From Bacteroidales bacterium (GTDB lineage Bacteria; Bacteroidota; Bacteroidia; Bacteroidales; UBA932), in NCBI GenBank assembly GCA_017469745.1, contig JAFUFS010000017.1:1-41316 (forward strand): a stretch of 41,316 nt of DNA. The letters are read 5' to 3'. Position 1 is the first letter of the stretch. The number at the start of each line of letters is the position of its first letter. The notes under the pieces are model-generated. The model searched no databases. It was given only the letters and a program-made list of their open reading frames with translations, and was not told where the DNA came from. Made by a program: the position numbers and the translations under genes. Positions 25,678 through 33,937 of the stretch are shown here, one piece after another.

Positions 25678-26516
25678 TTCCGGCCCTCCTTTTCTATGGT
25701 TATCCAATGCTTGTTCTCGAACTCGACCGGCTTTCCCGCCGCGGTCAGTCCCTTCACATAATCGATCACCGTGTCGTAGATCCATCCGTTGCAATGGATC
25801 ACTTCGATGGCATTCTTGGCGATAGAGAATCCGTCACCTCCATCCAGAAGGAAGTTGATGGTCGCGATGCCGTAGACCCTGTCATCGTCCAGGGGTTCGC
25901 CGTTGACAGTCGCGGAAACGATCTTTCCGTTCCTGGCGACCACCTTCATCCCACCGATGATTAGGAACTTCTCGCGTGCCATCTGGTCAAGGAGCGCACG
26001 TACGTCCCTGCCCTTCAGGGCAACATAGCAGAGATTGTTCTTGAAGGGGAACATGGACATGATGTCGTCATAGAAGATCTCCCCCTTGGGCATGTCGATC
26101 CTGACTCCGCCACGGTTGGTGAAACCGATGTCGATCTTCTTCCCGGTACTGTCGGCGGTGGCCCTCATGACCTCGTCGATGAACCAGTCGTAGAGAGGAC
26201 ATTCCGGAGACTTCCTGACCATGTCTTCAGTTGAATAGCCAATCACCTGCTTCACCTTGCTCATTGCCGGCTGGGCATCGATGATGACCTTGGCTACATT
26301 CCTGACCGTCCCGCGACGGAATTTCTTCCCGTTGGGGGCTGTGTAAGTCCGTCCACTGACGGTTCCCATGGCTTCTGCCACATTGTCGGCATTGGATGCC
26401 ACGACTCCTGTACGATGCCCGTCGATCTTCTCCCTGCTCCAAGTGACCCGGGATTCCTGGGCCAGGAGCATCAGGGGCAGAAGAAGGGCGGCCGAAAGGG
26501 AAACTATTCTTTTCAT
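25674..26516 (-). CDS. 5'-nucleotidase C-terminal (substrate-binding) domain protein
   Basis: 280 residues with signal peptide MKRIVSLSAALLLPLMLLAQ. It matches the 5_nucleotid_C domain: ECPLYDWFIDEVMRATADST, FTNRGGVRIDMPKGEIFYDD and INFLLDGGDGFS (the nucleobase-stacking loop). Alone it has no metal site. It is normally the C-terminal half of UshA-type nucleotidases. Here it is a separate gene placed before the catalytic half, with ATGA coupling, so the two exported products probably act together. The ATG at 26516 is used; a TTG nine bases upstream has nothing to recommend it. Confidence 0.9.
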   Translation of the reverse strand: MKRIVSLSAALLLPLMLLAQESRVTWSREKIDGHRTGVVASNADNVAEAMGTVSGRTYTAPNGKKFRRGTVRNVAKVIIDAQPAMSKVKQVIGYSTEDMVRKSPECPLYDWFIDEVMRATADSTGKKIDIGFTNRGGVRIDMPKGEIFYDDIMSMFPFKNNLCYVALKGRDVRALLDQMAREKFLIIGGMKVVARNGKIVSATVNGEPLDDDRVYGIATINFLLDGGDGFSIAKNAIEVIHCNGWIYDTVIDYVKGLTAAGKPVEFENKHWITIEKEGRK

Positions 26517-26525
26517 CCTGTTCAA

Positions 26526-27914
26526 TTACTTCTGTCTAAGCCAATTCCATAGATCCTTGAAGGTAGACTTCTTTCCAAACATCAGGATACCGACCTTGTA
26601 GATCTTGGCGGAAAGCCAGGCGCATCCGATGAATGTGAAGAAGAGAAGCGCTATCGAGAGGATCAGCTGCCACATAGGCACTCCGTAAGGAATCCTGGCG
26701 AGCATGACGATCGGAGAGGTGAAAGGGATGAGGGATCCCCAGACCACGACTCCGCTGTCAGGGTTCTGGAATGCCATGAGGATGATCATGTAGGCTATCA
26801 TCAGAGGAATGGTTATCGGCATCTGGAGCTGCTGCGTGTCATCCACGCTCTCGACCGCCGAACCTACGGCGGCATAGAGTGAGGCGTAGAGGAGGTAGCC
26901 AAGGACGAAGTAGATCAGGAACGAGATGATCAGCTTGACCCAAGGAATATTCGCAAGCGTGGCCACTACGGTGTGGAGCTCGTCAGGAGCATCAGCCTGG
27001 ACGGAGGAGCTGTCCGTAGCCGCGACGATGCCGCCGATGGCCTCCATCTGGTCGGGAGTGACTCCGACTGTCTGGGCCACCATCTGGGGATCTCCGGAGA
27101 AGCTCTTGAGCATGTCCTTGCCCATGAACATGCTGGCACCAGAGACAAGGACTACGGTCAGGACGATCCAGAGCAGGAACTGCGTGAGGGCGACCAGGGC
27201 GACTCCGATGATCTTTCCGAACATGAGGTCTACGGCCTTGACAGAGGAGATAAGGACCTCCACCACCCTGCTGGATTTCTCTTCGATGACGCTGGACATG
27301 ACCTGTCCTCCGAACATCATGATGAACATCCAGATGATGATTCCAAGGAGCATAGAAACGATCATGTAGATCCCGGATTCGGAGACGCTCTCCTTTCCGG
27401 AGTCGTCCAGGGTGTATTCTGTCACCCTCACATTGGACTTGACGTCTTCCATGATCTGGGTGAGATTCTCGATTCCGTACTGCTGGACCCTGTACTCCTC
27501 GATTGCGTCATCCACCTTGTCCCCGAGGCTGCCAGTGAATTCAACTCCGAGCGGATCCTTTGAATAGGCCTGCACAGAGACCGTCTTCTTGACACTGTCA
27601 AGGGGCGAGATCACGACTAGGACATCCTTGTCAAGGTCCTTGAGATGGGTCTTTATGTTGTCCGGTGATTCGGTCGAAAAGTCGGTGTATGTCACCCGGT
27701 CGTTGCTGACCAGATGAGACATGACGATTCCGGACTGGTCCACGACCGCAACATCCTGCCTTCTCTCCTTGGTGTTGCCCATGATCAGGAAGATCACCAC
27801 CATCATGGCGGCAAACAGGATGGGGACCACGAAGGTGGTCACCAGGAAAGACTTCTTCTTTACGCGAGTCATGTACTCGCGGGAAATGACTGTCTTGATG
27901 ATTCTGAAATCCAT
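26526..27914 (-). CDS. ABC-2 type transporter permease (NatB-like)
   Basis: 462 residues, ABC2_membrane_3 / NatB-like architecture. The N-terminus RIIKTVISREYMTRVKKKSF is the family's amphipathic entry, then helix 1 at about 24-46, a large extracytoplasmic domain of about 130 residues, and five C-terminal helices from about 185 (YMIVSMLLGIIIWMFIMMFG), through 235-260, 335-365, 375-395 and 420-445. EEKSSRVVEVLISSV is the conserved coupling segment of this group. NatAB exports sodium in Bacillus. In Bacteroidota the substrate of such pairs is mostly unknown. It lies 2 nt after its ATPase gene. Confidence 0.9.
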   Translation of the reverse strand: MDFRIIKTVISREYMTRVKKKSFLVTTFVVPILFAAMMVVIFLIMGNTKERRQDVAVVDQSGIVMSHLVSNDRVTYTDFSTESPDNIKTHLKDLDKDVLVVISPLDSVKKTVSVQAYSKDPLGVEFTGSLGDKVDDAIEEYRVQQYGIENLTQIMEDVKSNVRVTEYTLDDSGKESVSESGIYMIVSMLLGIIIWMFIMMFGGQVMSSVIEEKSSRVVEVLISSVKAVDLMFGKIIGVALVALTQFLLWIVLTVVLVSGASMFMGKDMLKSFSGDPQMVAQTVGVTPDQMEAIGGIVAATDSSSVQADAPDELHTVVATLANIPWVKLIISFLIYFVLGYLLYASLYAAVGSAVESVDDTQQLQMPITIPLMIAYMIILMAFQNPDSGVVVWGSLIPFTSPIVMLARIPYGVPMWQLILSIALLFFTFIGCAWLSAKIYKVGILMFGKKSTFKDLWNWLRQK

Positions 27915-27916
27915 GG

Positions 27917-28837
27917 CTATGCTTCCTCCTCCTGGGTTACAAGTTTGATGAATATGTCGTTCATCCTGGGGATGAGCTCCTTGAACGAATTGACCGAGAT
28001 GCCTGAAGCGAGCAGAGAGGCAAGGACGTCGTTGGACTGGACATCCTGGCCAAGGGTGAGGACGGCTGTGTGCCTTCCTGCGTTGTCTTCATCGGAAAGG
28101 ACGGAGAACAGGCCTTCAACTCCTGAAAGCTTCTGCTCCCCGGTGTAGATCAGCTCGATGTTGTTGTTGCCGTGCTCACGGCGGATCTCGTCGACTCCTC
28201 CGGTGATCACGAGCCTGGACTTGTTGATAAGGGCTATCCTGTCACAGAGTTCCTCGACCGACTCCATGTTGTGTGTGGAGAGGATGATGGTCGCCCCTTC
28301 ATCTTTGAGCCTCAGGATCTCCTTGCGGATAAGTTCGGCATTGACCGGGTCGAATCCGGAGAAAGGCTCGTCGAGGATCATCAGAGACGGCTTATGGACG
28401 ACGGTGGTGATGAACTGAAGTTTCTGGGCCATTCCCTTTGAGAGTTCCTCGACCTTCTTCTTCCACCAGTCCTGGATGCCGAAACGTACGAACCACTGCT
28501 TGAGTTCCTTTCTGGCCTCGGCAGCGCTCAAGCCCTTGAGCTGGGCCAGGTACATGGCCTGGTCGCCTACTTCCATCTTGCGGTAGAGTCCCCTTTCCTC
28601 CGGTAGGTAGCCGATCTTCTCCACATCGCTCTGGGTGATAGGATGACCGTCAAAGATCACTTCTCCGGAATTTGGGATGGTGATCCTGTTGATGATCCTG
28701 ATCAGAGTGGTCTTGCCTGCTCCGTTGGGGCCGAGCAGCCCGAAGATCTGTCCCTTGGGAATGTCCACGGAGACATTGTCCAAGGCCACCTTCTCTCCGA
28801 AGCGCTTGCTTATGCCCTTACATTCTATGAGTCCCAT
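27917..28837 (-). CDS. ABC transporter ATP-binding protein (NatA-like)
   Basis: 306 residues. Walker A GPNGAGKTT near 37-45, Q-loop region with GYLPEERGLYRKM, a signature motif reading ELSKGMAQKLQF (LSKGM in place of LSGGQ, common in this ABC-2 ATPase group), Walker B LMILDEPFSGFDPVN near 157-171, and the switch His in ILSTHNME. The C-terminal 80 residues form the DUF4162-type accessory domain of exporter ATPases. It partners the permease encoded next and is the first gene of the operon to 22717. Confidence 0.95.
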   Translation of the reverse strand: MGLIECKGISKRFGEKVALDNVSVDIPKGQIFGLLGPNGAGKTTLIRIINRITIPNSGEVIFDGHPITQSDVEKIGYLPEERGLYRKMEVGDQAMYLAQLKGLSAAEARKELKQWFVRFGIQDWWKKKVEELSKGMAQKLQFITTVVHKPSLMILDEPFSGFDPVNAELIRKEILRLKDEGATIILSTHNMESVEELCDRIALINKSRLVITGGVDEIRREHGNNNIELIYTGEQKLSGVEGLFSVLSDEDNAGRHTAVLTLGQDVQSNDVLASLLASGISVNSFKELIPRMNDIFIKLVTQEEEA

Positions 28838-28856
28838 ATCTTTTTTATAGTTTTCG

Positions 28857-28886
28857 CAAATATAAGAATAAATTATCGAATTACAA
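28857..28886 (-). promoter_or_regulatory. Promoter of the ABC/5'-nucleotidase/GH2 operon
   Basis: On the minus strand TTG (28886-28884), a 19-nt spacer and TATATTTG (28864-28857). It sits in a 66-nt AT-rich gap, and the leader to ATG 28837 is about 19 nt with no Shine-Dalgarno sequence. Confidence 0.65.
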
Positions 28887-28903
28887 TAATTATTTATAGA
28901 ATT

Positions 28904-29947
28904 TTATAAATTCAGCAACTTCACTACCAGCTCCACAAGAAGGTCTCCCGGGGAGGCTTCGCCGACATCTCCACCCTTACCCTTGAAATCATAGTCGCAC
29001 AGAAGGGAGATCGCGTCCATCGCCTTCCGCACAGGGTAGTTGGACACCGCGGCATCATATTCCTTCCAGAAAAAAGGATTCACGCCCTGCAGGGCAGCAG
29101 CTATCTCAGTCCGGTCGGGATAACGGTCCTTTTCCTTCAGGGCCCCGTACTTGAGGATTCTCAGGAAATGGGTGTAAAGGGCGCTGACTGCCATCGGCAT
29201 GGCAAACCTGGGAGACTCCCCTATCCTGGTCGCGACCTTCAGGGCTTTGGGGGCATTGCGGTAAGAAAGCTCCTTCGTCAGTTCGAAGATGCTGTACTCC
29301 CTGCTTATTCCCACGTTCTTTTCAATGTCGGCTGCAGTGATTCTGCCGGTGCCTTCCGGAAGGTTCTTGAGCAATTTGTCGGTTTCGACGACAATCTTGC
29401 TCATGTCCGTGCCGGCATATTCAGCAAGCAGGGCAGCTGCGTCAGGGTCGATCACAAGCCCGCGGGATGAGCAGTACTGGGTGATCCATGGCGCCATCTC
29501 ATAATCCCTCAACGCATTGGACTCGACTACCACCCCGTTCTTTGAGCATTGCTTGTAGAGGGACTTGCGCTTGTCCGCCGAGGCCCCCCTCAACAGGAGT
29601 ACGAGTATGGTGGAATCAAGGGGATTCTCGCAATATACGGCCAGATGCTCCAGGTCCTTCATCGCCTGGGCGTCCTTCACGACCACGAGCTGCCTCTCGG
29701 CCATCATGGGAAAACGCCTGGCGGCGGTAATCACCGTCTCGGCATCGACATCTGCCCCGTAACAGACCGTCTCGTTGAAATCGCGGGAAAACTCGTCCAG
29801 GGAATGCTCTATCACTGAGTTGCAGATAAGGTCGAGATAGTAGGGCTCATCGCCCATTAGAAGGTAGATGGGGGAAAACTCTCCCGCCTCTATCTTTGCG
29901 ATCAGGGAGCTGCACTGGGCAGCCACATTTACCGAACCTTTGGCCAT
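28904..29947 (-). CDS. holA: DNA polymerase III delta subunit
   Basis: The clamp-loader subunit that opens the sliding clamp; 347 residues from ATG 29947. The N-terminal AAA+-like fold carries FSPIYLLMGDEPYYLD near 22-37 and RFPMMAERQLVVVKDAQ, then LLLRG.SADKRKSLYKQ near 115 and the conserved GTDMSKIVVETDKLL near 183. The C-terminal helical collar holds FELTKELSYRNAPKAL. The Walker residues needed for ATP hydrolysis are absent, as expected for delta. It is probably monocistronic: an intrinsic terminator of the upstream hpf operon precedes it, and its own TATCTTTG box lies six bases from the ATG. Confidence 0.93.
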   Translation of the reverse strand: MAKGSVNVAAQCSSLIAKIEAGEFSPIYLLMGDEPYYLDLICNSVIEHSLDEFSRDFNETVCYGADVDAETVITAARRFPMMAERQLVVVKDAQAMKDLEHLAVYCENPLDSTILVLLLRGASADKRKSLYKQCSKNGVVVESNALRDYEMAPWITQYCSSRGLVIDPDAAALLAEYAGTDMSKIVVETDKLLKNLPEGTGRITAADIEKNVGISREYSIFELTKELSYRNAPKALKVATRIGESPRFAMPMAVSALYTHFLRILKYGALKEKDRYPDRTEIAAALQGVNPFFWKEYDAAVSNYPVRKAMDAISLLCDYDFKGKGGDVGEASPGDLLVELVVKLLNL

Positions 29948-29953
29948 AACAAA

Positions 29954-29978
29954 CAAAGATACCAATTATTATTGGTAT
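29954..29978 (-). promoter_or_regulatory. -7 box of holA overlapped by a perfect palindrome
   Basis: TATCTTTG (29961-29954) is six bases upstream of ATG 29947. A perfect 8-bp inverted repeat, ATACCAAT-TATT-ATTGGTAT (29959-29978), covers the TAT of this box and part of the spacer. It could be an operator. No T-run follows it, so a terminator is less likely. The -33 region is poor. Confidence 0.5.
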
Positions 29979-29995
29979 TTCCCGTCAGGACAGCG

Positions 29996-30033
29996 AAAAA
30001 GGCAGATCCGCCGAATGACGGACCCGCCTTTGA
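29996..30033 (-). terminator. Intrinsic terminator after hpf
   Basis: On the minus strand AAAGGCGGGTCCG, a short loop, then CGGCGGATCTGCCTTT and a T-run (TTTTTC). The stem has G-T wobbles but strong GC pairing. It lies about 20 nt after the hpf stop codon and separates that operon from holA. Confidence 0.75.
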
Positions 30034-30050
30034 AAGACTGTTCAGGAACC

Positions 30051-30344
30051 TTATGCTTCGAATTTCTTCTCCTTGGTCCTTACGATTTTTTCCTTCATGA
30101 GGTCGACTGCAACACTGACGGCATCCTCGAAAGTCGATGCGCTCCTTTCAATGAGCAGTTCCTGGCCGTAGAGATGCGTCTGGATCTTGACCTCCTTGTT
30201 GTCAGGCTCGTTGAGCAAAGATAAAGTGACTTCCACCTCTTCGAGATGGTCACTGAACCTGGAAAGCTTCGAGACTTTCTTCTCTACATAGTCGAGCAGT
30301 TTCTGGTCTGCGTCGAACTTCAGGGATTTTACTCTAATCTCCAT
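30051..30344 (-). CDS. hpf: Ribosome hibernation promoting factor, short form
   Basis: 97 residues of the HPF/RaiA family. It binds the 30S decoding region in stationary phase and stalls translation. It is the short form, with no C-terminal dimerisation domain. Visible are the beta1 strand MEIRVKSLKFDADQ, helix 1 KLLDYVEKKVSKLSRF, LLIERSASTFEDAVSVAVD and the basic tail KIVRTKEKKFEA. ATG 30344 is chosen over longer starts inside xerC. It is preceded by GGAGGT at a 5-nt spacing, a real Shine-Dalgarno sequence and unusual in this window. It is the last gene of the tcdA-to-hpf operon. Confidence 0.92.
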   Translation of the reverse strand: MEIRVKSLKFDADQKLLDYVEKKVSKLSRFSDHLEEVEVTLSLLNEPDNKEVKIQTHLYGQELLIERSASTFEDAVSVAVDLMKEKIVRTKEKKFEA

Positions 30345-31296
30345 TTTTACCTCCGCTTTTTGCCCTTGGATGGGCGTTAACATAAACTTTTTTCAGTTTC
30401 TCGATGGAATTGTGCGTGTAGACCTGGGTCGCAGCGAGCGAGGAGTGTCCGAGCAGTTCCTTTATCGAGTTGAGGTCGGCTCCTTCATTGAGAAGTTCTG
30501 TCGCCAAAGAATGCCTCAACACATGGGGAGACTTCCTCCCTGTGATACTGCCGACCTGCCCCAGCTCCCTTTTCACCGCCCTGTCGACCAGCACCGGGTA
30601 GAGTTTTCCACCCTTCGGGGTAACCAGCAGCGGATCTGACGCAGACCTTTTGCAGCCTTCCATCGATTCAACTGATTGTAAATATAACGAAATTTCCTCA
30701 CATAATGAAGGTACCAGAGGAATTTCTCTCATCTTGTCCCCTTTTCCCCTGACTTTCATGGTCCTTCTGGAGAAATCCACGCTGCCCACAGTGAGGGAGA
30801 TAAGTTCAGAACGACGGATGCCGGTCGAGTAGAGCAGTGAGACTATCATCCTGTCCAGCCTCCTTGAATAGATATCCTTCGAAAGTGCATCCTCGCCACG
30901 GATCAGTTCGAGATTCTCTTCCGAAGCATTGCAGTCGGTGCTGTCATAATATTCCTCCATCGAATCTTCCCGGTAGAAGACGGGAAGCCTCTTTTCCATC
31001 TTGGGCCTCGAGACCAGCCGCGCAGGATTGGATTTCAGGCGACCGTCCTTCATTAGGAAGCGGCAGAAGCCGGAGAGTACGCTCAGATGCATGTTCACTG
31101 TCCGTGGATCCAGCTTCCTGGAGTCGAGCAGATTGACTTCATAGCTCCTGATCATCTGGGGAGTCAGGGACTCGACTATGTCGCCCGAGACGAAGGATTC
31201 GAAATCTCCGAGGACCTCGGAATAGATCCGGGCAGTCCTTGGAGAATACCTCCTGACCGAAGTGACGTAGGTTATGTAGTCATCTATTGCTGACAT
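30334..31296 (-). CDS. xerC: Tyrosine recombinase XerC/XerD type
   Basis: 320 residues, core-genome size. The N-terminal SAM-like DNA-binding domain (about 1-95, YITYVTSVRRYSPRTARIY) is followed by the catalytic domain with Arg in LYSTGIRRSELISL, the Lys hairpin MKVRGKGDKMREIPL, HxxR in HVLRHSLATELL, and His plus nucleophile Tyr in LGHSSLAATQVYTH. The gene is embedded between the CCA enzyme and hpf with overlaps at both ends (13 nt and 11 nt), which marks it as the housekeeping recombinase that resolves chromosome dimers at dif rather than a mobile-element integrase. Confidence 0.93.
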   Translation of the reverse strand: MSAIDDYITYVTSVRRYSPRTARIYSEVLGDFESFVSGDIVESLTPQMIRSYEVNLLDSRKLDPRTVNMHLSVLSGFCRFLMKDGRLKSNPARLVSRPKMEKRLPVFYREDSMEEYYDSTDCNASEENLELIRGEDALSKDIYSRRLDRMIVSLLYSTGIRRSELISLTVGSVDFSRRTMKVRGKGDKMREIPLVPSLCEEISLYLQSVESMEGCKRSASDPLLVTPKGGKLYPVLVDRAVKRELGQVGSITGRKSPHVLRHSLATELLNEGADLNSIKELLGHSSLAATQVYTHNSIEKLKKVYVNAHPRAKSGGKNGD

Positions 31297-32747
31297 TCCT
31301 TGAGTCCCATTTCCGAGGCCTTGAGCCTCATCAACCTGTCAGCTTCTTCAAAATTGTTGCCGATCTCTCCGTCCAGGACGGCATTCTTGACATATTCCTT
31401 CAGGACGCCGATCTCCTTGCAAGGAGAAAGGCCGTAGACCTGCATGATGTACTCCCCGGTGATCGGATTCTTCCAGTTGCGGATGGCATCCTTTTCTTCC
31501 ACCTCGACGAGTTTCTTCTTCACGAGCTCGAAGTTGTCCTTTATCCGGGCGACCTTCACTGGGTTCTTGGAGGTGATATCGGCATTGCAGAGAGTCATGA
31601 GGTCGTCGATCTCGTCGCCAGCATCGAAAAGGAGGCGGCGCACGGCGGAATCTGTGACCTCGTCGTCGACGAGGGCGATGGGACGGTGATGGAGGGAGAC
31701 AAGCTTCTGGACGTACTTCATCTTCTCGTTCAGAGGCATCTTGAGTCTTGTGAATATCTTAGGTACCATCTTTCCGCCCACGACCTCATGGCCATGGAAG
31801 GTCCAGCCGACAGCCGGATCAAAACGCTTGCTGACCGGCTTGCCGATGTCGTGGAGAAGGGCTGCCCAGCGCAGCCAGACATTCGGGTCCTGCGAATCTG
31901 CGGCAGCCACGTTGTCAAGCACCTGGAGGGTGTGGGAGAATATTTCCTTATGGCCCTTTCCGTCGACGGTTTCTATTCCCTTGAGTTTGAGAAGTTCCGG
32001 GAGAATATATTCAAGGAGTCCGGTTTCGTCCATCAGACGGAAACCCATCGAAGGCTTGGGACAGACAAGTATCTTGTTGAGTTCCTCGACTATCCTTTCC
32101 TGCGACAGGATTGCCATCCGGTCCTTCATGGCCTTCATGGCTCTGATCGATTCCGGGACTATTGTGAAGGCGTGTTCAGGGGTACTCAGTTTTACTGCAA
32201 AACGGATTGCACGGAGCATCCTCAGGGGGTCGTCGCTGTAGGTCTGCTCCGGCTCGAGCGGGGTCCTGATTATTCCTGCAGCCAGATCCCTGATCCCCCC
32301 GAAGGGATCTACCAGGGCGCCGAAGTCTTCCTCCTGCAGGCTGAAAGCCATGGCATTGATAGTGAAGTCCCGCCTCATCTGATCCTCCTCGAGGGTTCCG
32401 TCCTCGACGATTGGTTTGCGGGAATCATGGCGGTAAGATTCCTTCCTGGCACCGACGAACTCTATTTCAGCCCCGTGCCACTTCAGCATGGCGGTCCCGA
32501 AGGTTTTGAATATGGACACGTTGCAGTGATGGTGTTCCTTGGACTCAATCTCTTCGGCCACGGCCTTCGCAAGCTCGATTCCGCTTCCCTCGACCACTAT
32601 GTCGATGTCGTCATTCTGCCTCCCGAGGAAACAGTCGCGCACGTAGCCTCCGATAACGAAAGCCCGCACTCCGAGCCTCCTGGCGGCAGAGGAAACTATT
32701 CCGAAAACCGGAGATTCAAGGAATCCTTCTGTTATTGTCTGGTTCAT
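31284..32747 (-). CDS. cca: CCA tRNA nucleotidyltransferase with HD domain
   Basis: 487 residues of the class II polymerase-beta nucleotidyltransferase family. It adds or repairs the CCA end of tRNAs. The head domain carries FVIGGYVRDCFLG near 29-41 and the metal-binding DIDIV (DxD), then RRDFTINAMAF near 134 and DPLRMLRAIRFAV near 172 (the nucleotide-selecting region). The C-terminal part has an HD phosphohydrolase domain: RWAALLHDIGKP near 290 and HGHEVVGGKM. In this group the HD domain may trim 2',3'-cyclic phosphates. A poly(A) polymerase is a formal alternative, but the gene's presence fits the ssrA gene nearby, which lacks the terminal A of CCA. It is coupled to xerC. Confidence 0.92.
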   Translation of the reverse strand: MNQTITEGFLESPVFGIVSSAARRLGVRAFVIGGYVRDCFLGRQNDDIDIVVEGSGIELAKAVAEEIESKEHHHCNVSIFKTFGTAMLKWHGAEIEFVGARKESYRHDSRKPIVEDGTLEEDQMRRDFTINAMAFSLQEEDFGALVDPFGGIRDLAAGIIRTPLEPEQTYSDDPLRMLRAIRFAVKLSTPEHAFTIVPESIRAMKAMKDRMAILSQERIVEELNKILVCPKPSMGFRLMDETGLLEYILPELLKLKGIETVDGKGHKEIFSHTLQVLDNVAAADSQDPNVWLRWAALLHDIGKPVSKRFDPAVGWTFHGHEVVGGKMVPKIFTRLKMPLNEKMKYVQKLVSLHHRPIALVDDEVTDSAVRRLLFDAGDEIDDLMTLCNADITSKNPVKVARIKDNFELVKKKLVEVEEKDAIRNWKNPITGEYIMQVYGLSPCKEIGVLKEYVKNAVLDGEIGNNFEEADRLMRLKASEMGLKECQQ

Positions 32748-32751
32748 ATTC

Positions 32752-33156
32752 TCATTTCTGCATGGTTTCCCAATCCGGGAAGGCTTTCATCTGCTCGAAA
32801 GGGACGGACTCGGCACCTGTGCTCCTGAAGCCGAAAGTCTTCGACCCGTTGGTTATGACGATGTACTTCACTCCGAGGACTAGATTGTACTTCAAAGCCT
32901 GCTCCAGGACCTCCCGGCTCATCAGGACATCCTCCCTCTTGCATTCCACTACCATCAAGGGAGCGGTGTCCCTCCCGTACACAAGGATGTCGGCACGGAA
33001 AGGTTTCTGTCCGAACTTCATCGAGACCTCGCTCATCATCATGTGCTCAGGAACTTTCAATTCATCCCTCAGCACGCCGATGAACCACTGGCGGACCCTT
33101 TCCTCGGGCGTCAATGCTACGTTCTTCTTCCTCAACGGATCCCAGACCTGGTTCAT
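32752..33156 (-). CDS. Stand-alone HsdR N-terminal-like nuclease-fold protein
   Basis: 134 residues matching the type I restriction enzyme R N-terminal domain (HSDR_N_2). A PD-(D/E)XK core is visible: RADILVYGRDTAPLMVVECK, with the Asp and then ExK (ECK) spaced as in this superfamily. There is no helicase domain and no HsdM or HsdS gene nearby, so this is not a restriction system. Small genes of this type sit in housekeeping strings of many Bacteroidota. The 5' end overlaps the tcdA stop by 4 nt, and the 3' end is 4 nt before the CCA enzyme gene. The function is unknown; DNA or RNA end processing is a guess. Confidence 0.85.
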   Translation of the reverse strand: MNQVWDPLRKKNVALTPEERVRQWFIGVLRDELKVPEHMMMSEVSMKFGQKPFRADILVYGRDTAPLMVVECKREDVLMSREVLEQALKYNLVLGVKYIVITNGSKTFGFRSTGAESVPFEQMKAFPDWETMQK

Positions 33157-33935
33157 TTCAAAGCAGTTTTATAGATGTCGTCAGTCACCAGGCCGGCAAG
33201 TGTCATGCCGAAAATGGCGGTAACAGGAGCCATGGTACCGTTGATCTGGGCCTTGTTGAAGGTGTCGGTCTCGACGATTCCTTCTGTGCCCCGGTTAGGA
33301 AGCACCTCGTCATCAAAGACGCAGAGGAACTTCTTAGCCGGAAGGGTACCTGCCCTCTTCATTTTCTTCCGTATGGCGGCCCCAAGCGGGCAGCCTCTCA
33401 CCTCCCAGAACTCCGCCACCTTTATCCTCCTTGGATCCACCTTCAAGGCTGCTCCAAGAGAGCAGAAGAACCTGGCCTTGGAAGCACTTGCATTGAGGAT
33501 AAGCAGCACCTTGTCTTTCAGGGAGTCCACCGCATCTATCACATAGTCATAGGAATCCAGGTCGAAGGATGCGGCCGTGTCCTCACAGTAGACTACCCTT
33601 GAAGTGGTTATCTCAGCCTCGGGGTTGATCTCCAGCAAGCGTTCCTTCATCGCTTCCACCTTCGGCAGGCCGACAGTCTTCATGGTGGCCATCAGCTGAC
33701 GGTTGACATTCGTGATGCTGACGCAGTCAGGATCGACGATGGTAAGGTGGCGGATTCCGCTCCTGACCAGCCCCTCAGCGCACCAGCTGCCAACGCCGCC
33801 GACGCCGAACAGGATGACTTTCTTGCCCGAAAGCTCTTCCATCACATCCTGCCCAAGCAGCAGCTGGGTTCTGTTGAATATTTCCTGGTTCCCTGTCATT
33901 CCCTGATTACCTGTCATTCCCTGATTACCTGTCAT
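33153..33935 (-). CDS. tcdA: tRNA threonylcarbamoyladenosine dehydratase
   Basis: An E1-like ThiF/MoeB-family enzyme that adenylates and cyclises t6A37 of ANN-reading tRNAs to ct6A. The ATP-binding motif GVGGVGSWCAEGLVRSG, DPDCVSITNVNRQLMA and VIDAVDSLKDKVLLI are the family blocks. The core begins FNRTQLLLG. Three in-frame ATG codons at 33935, 33917 and 33899 come from an 18-bp tandem repeat and give MTGNQ(G/E) units. I set the outermost possible start, but 33899 (248 residues) suits the family equally well. The long form starting at 33971 is a TTG inside the promoter. It is the first gene of the operon to hpf. Confidence 0.9.
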   Translation of the reverse strand: MTGNQGMTGNQGMTGNQEIFNRTQLLLGQDVMEELSGKKVILFGVGGVGSWCAEGLVRSGIRHLTIVDPDCVSITNVNRQLMATMKTVGLPKVEAMKERLLEINPEAEITTSRVVYCEDTAASFDLDSYDYVIDAVDSLKDKVLLILNASASKARFFCSLGAALKVDPRRIKVAEFWEVRGCPLGAAIRKKMKRAGTLPAKKFLCVFDDEVLPNRGTEGIVETDTFNKAQINGTMAPVTAIFGMTLAGLVTDDIYKTALK

Positions 33936-33937
33936 TC
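33892..33937. repeat. 18-bp tandem repeat carrying tcdA start codons
   Basis: Unit CCTGTCATTCCCTGATTA occurs at 33892-33909 and 33910-33927, followed by the partial unit CCTGTCATTC (33928-33937). On the minus strand each unit contributes one ATG and the peptide MTGNQG, all in frame with tcdA. Confidence 0.9.

Noticed and set aside
28838..28903. AT-rich 66-nt gap as an origin or phage att site
   Set aside because: It is explained by a promoter for the ABC operon and the holA 3' end; no repeats or DnaA-type boxes were seen.
31287..32828. Long plus-strand open frame of 513 codons
   Set aside because: It is antisense to the CCA enzyme gene, whose frame has clear catalytic motifs; the plus-strand translation has no recognisable domain and reflects codon bias on the other strand.
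32752..33156. Type I restriction-modification system
   Set aside because: Only the HsdR N-terminal-like domain is present; no helicase part, HsdM or HsdS is encoded nearby.
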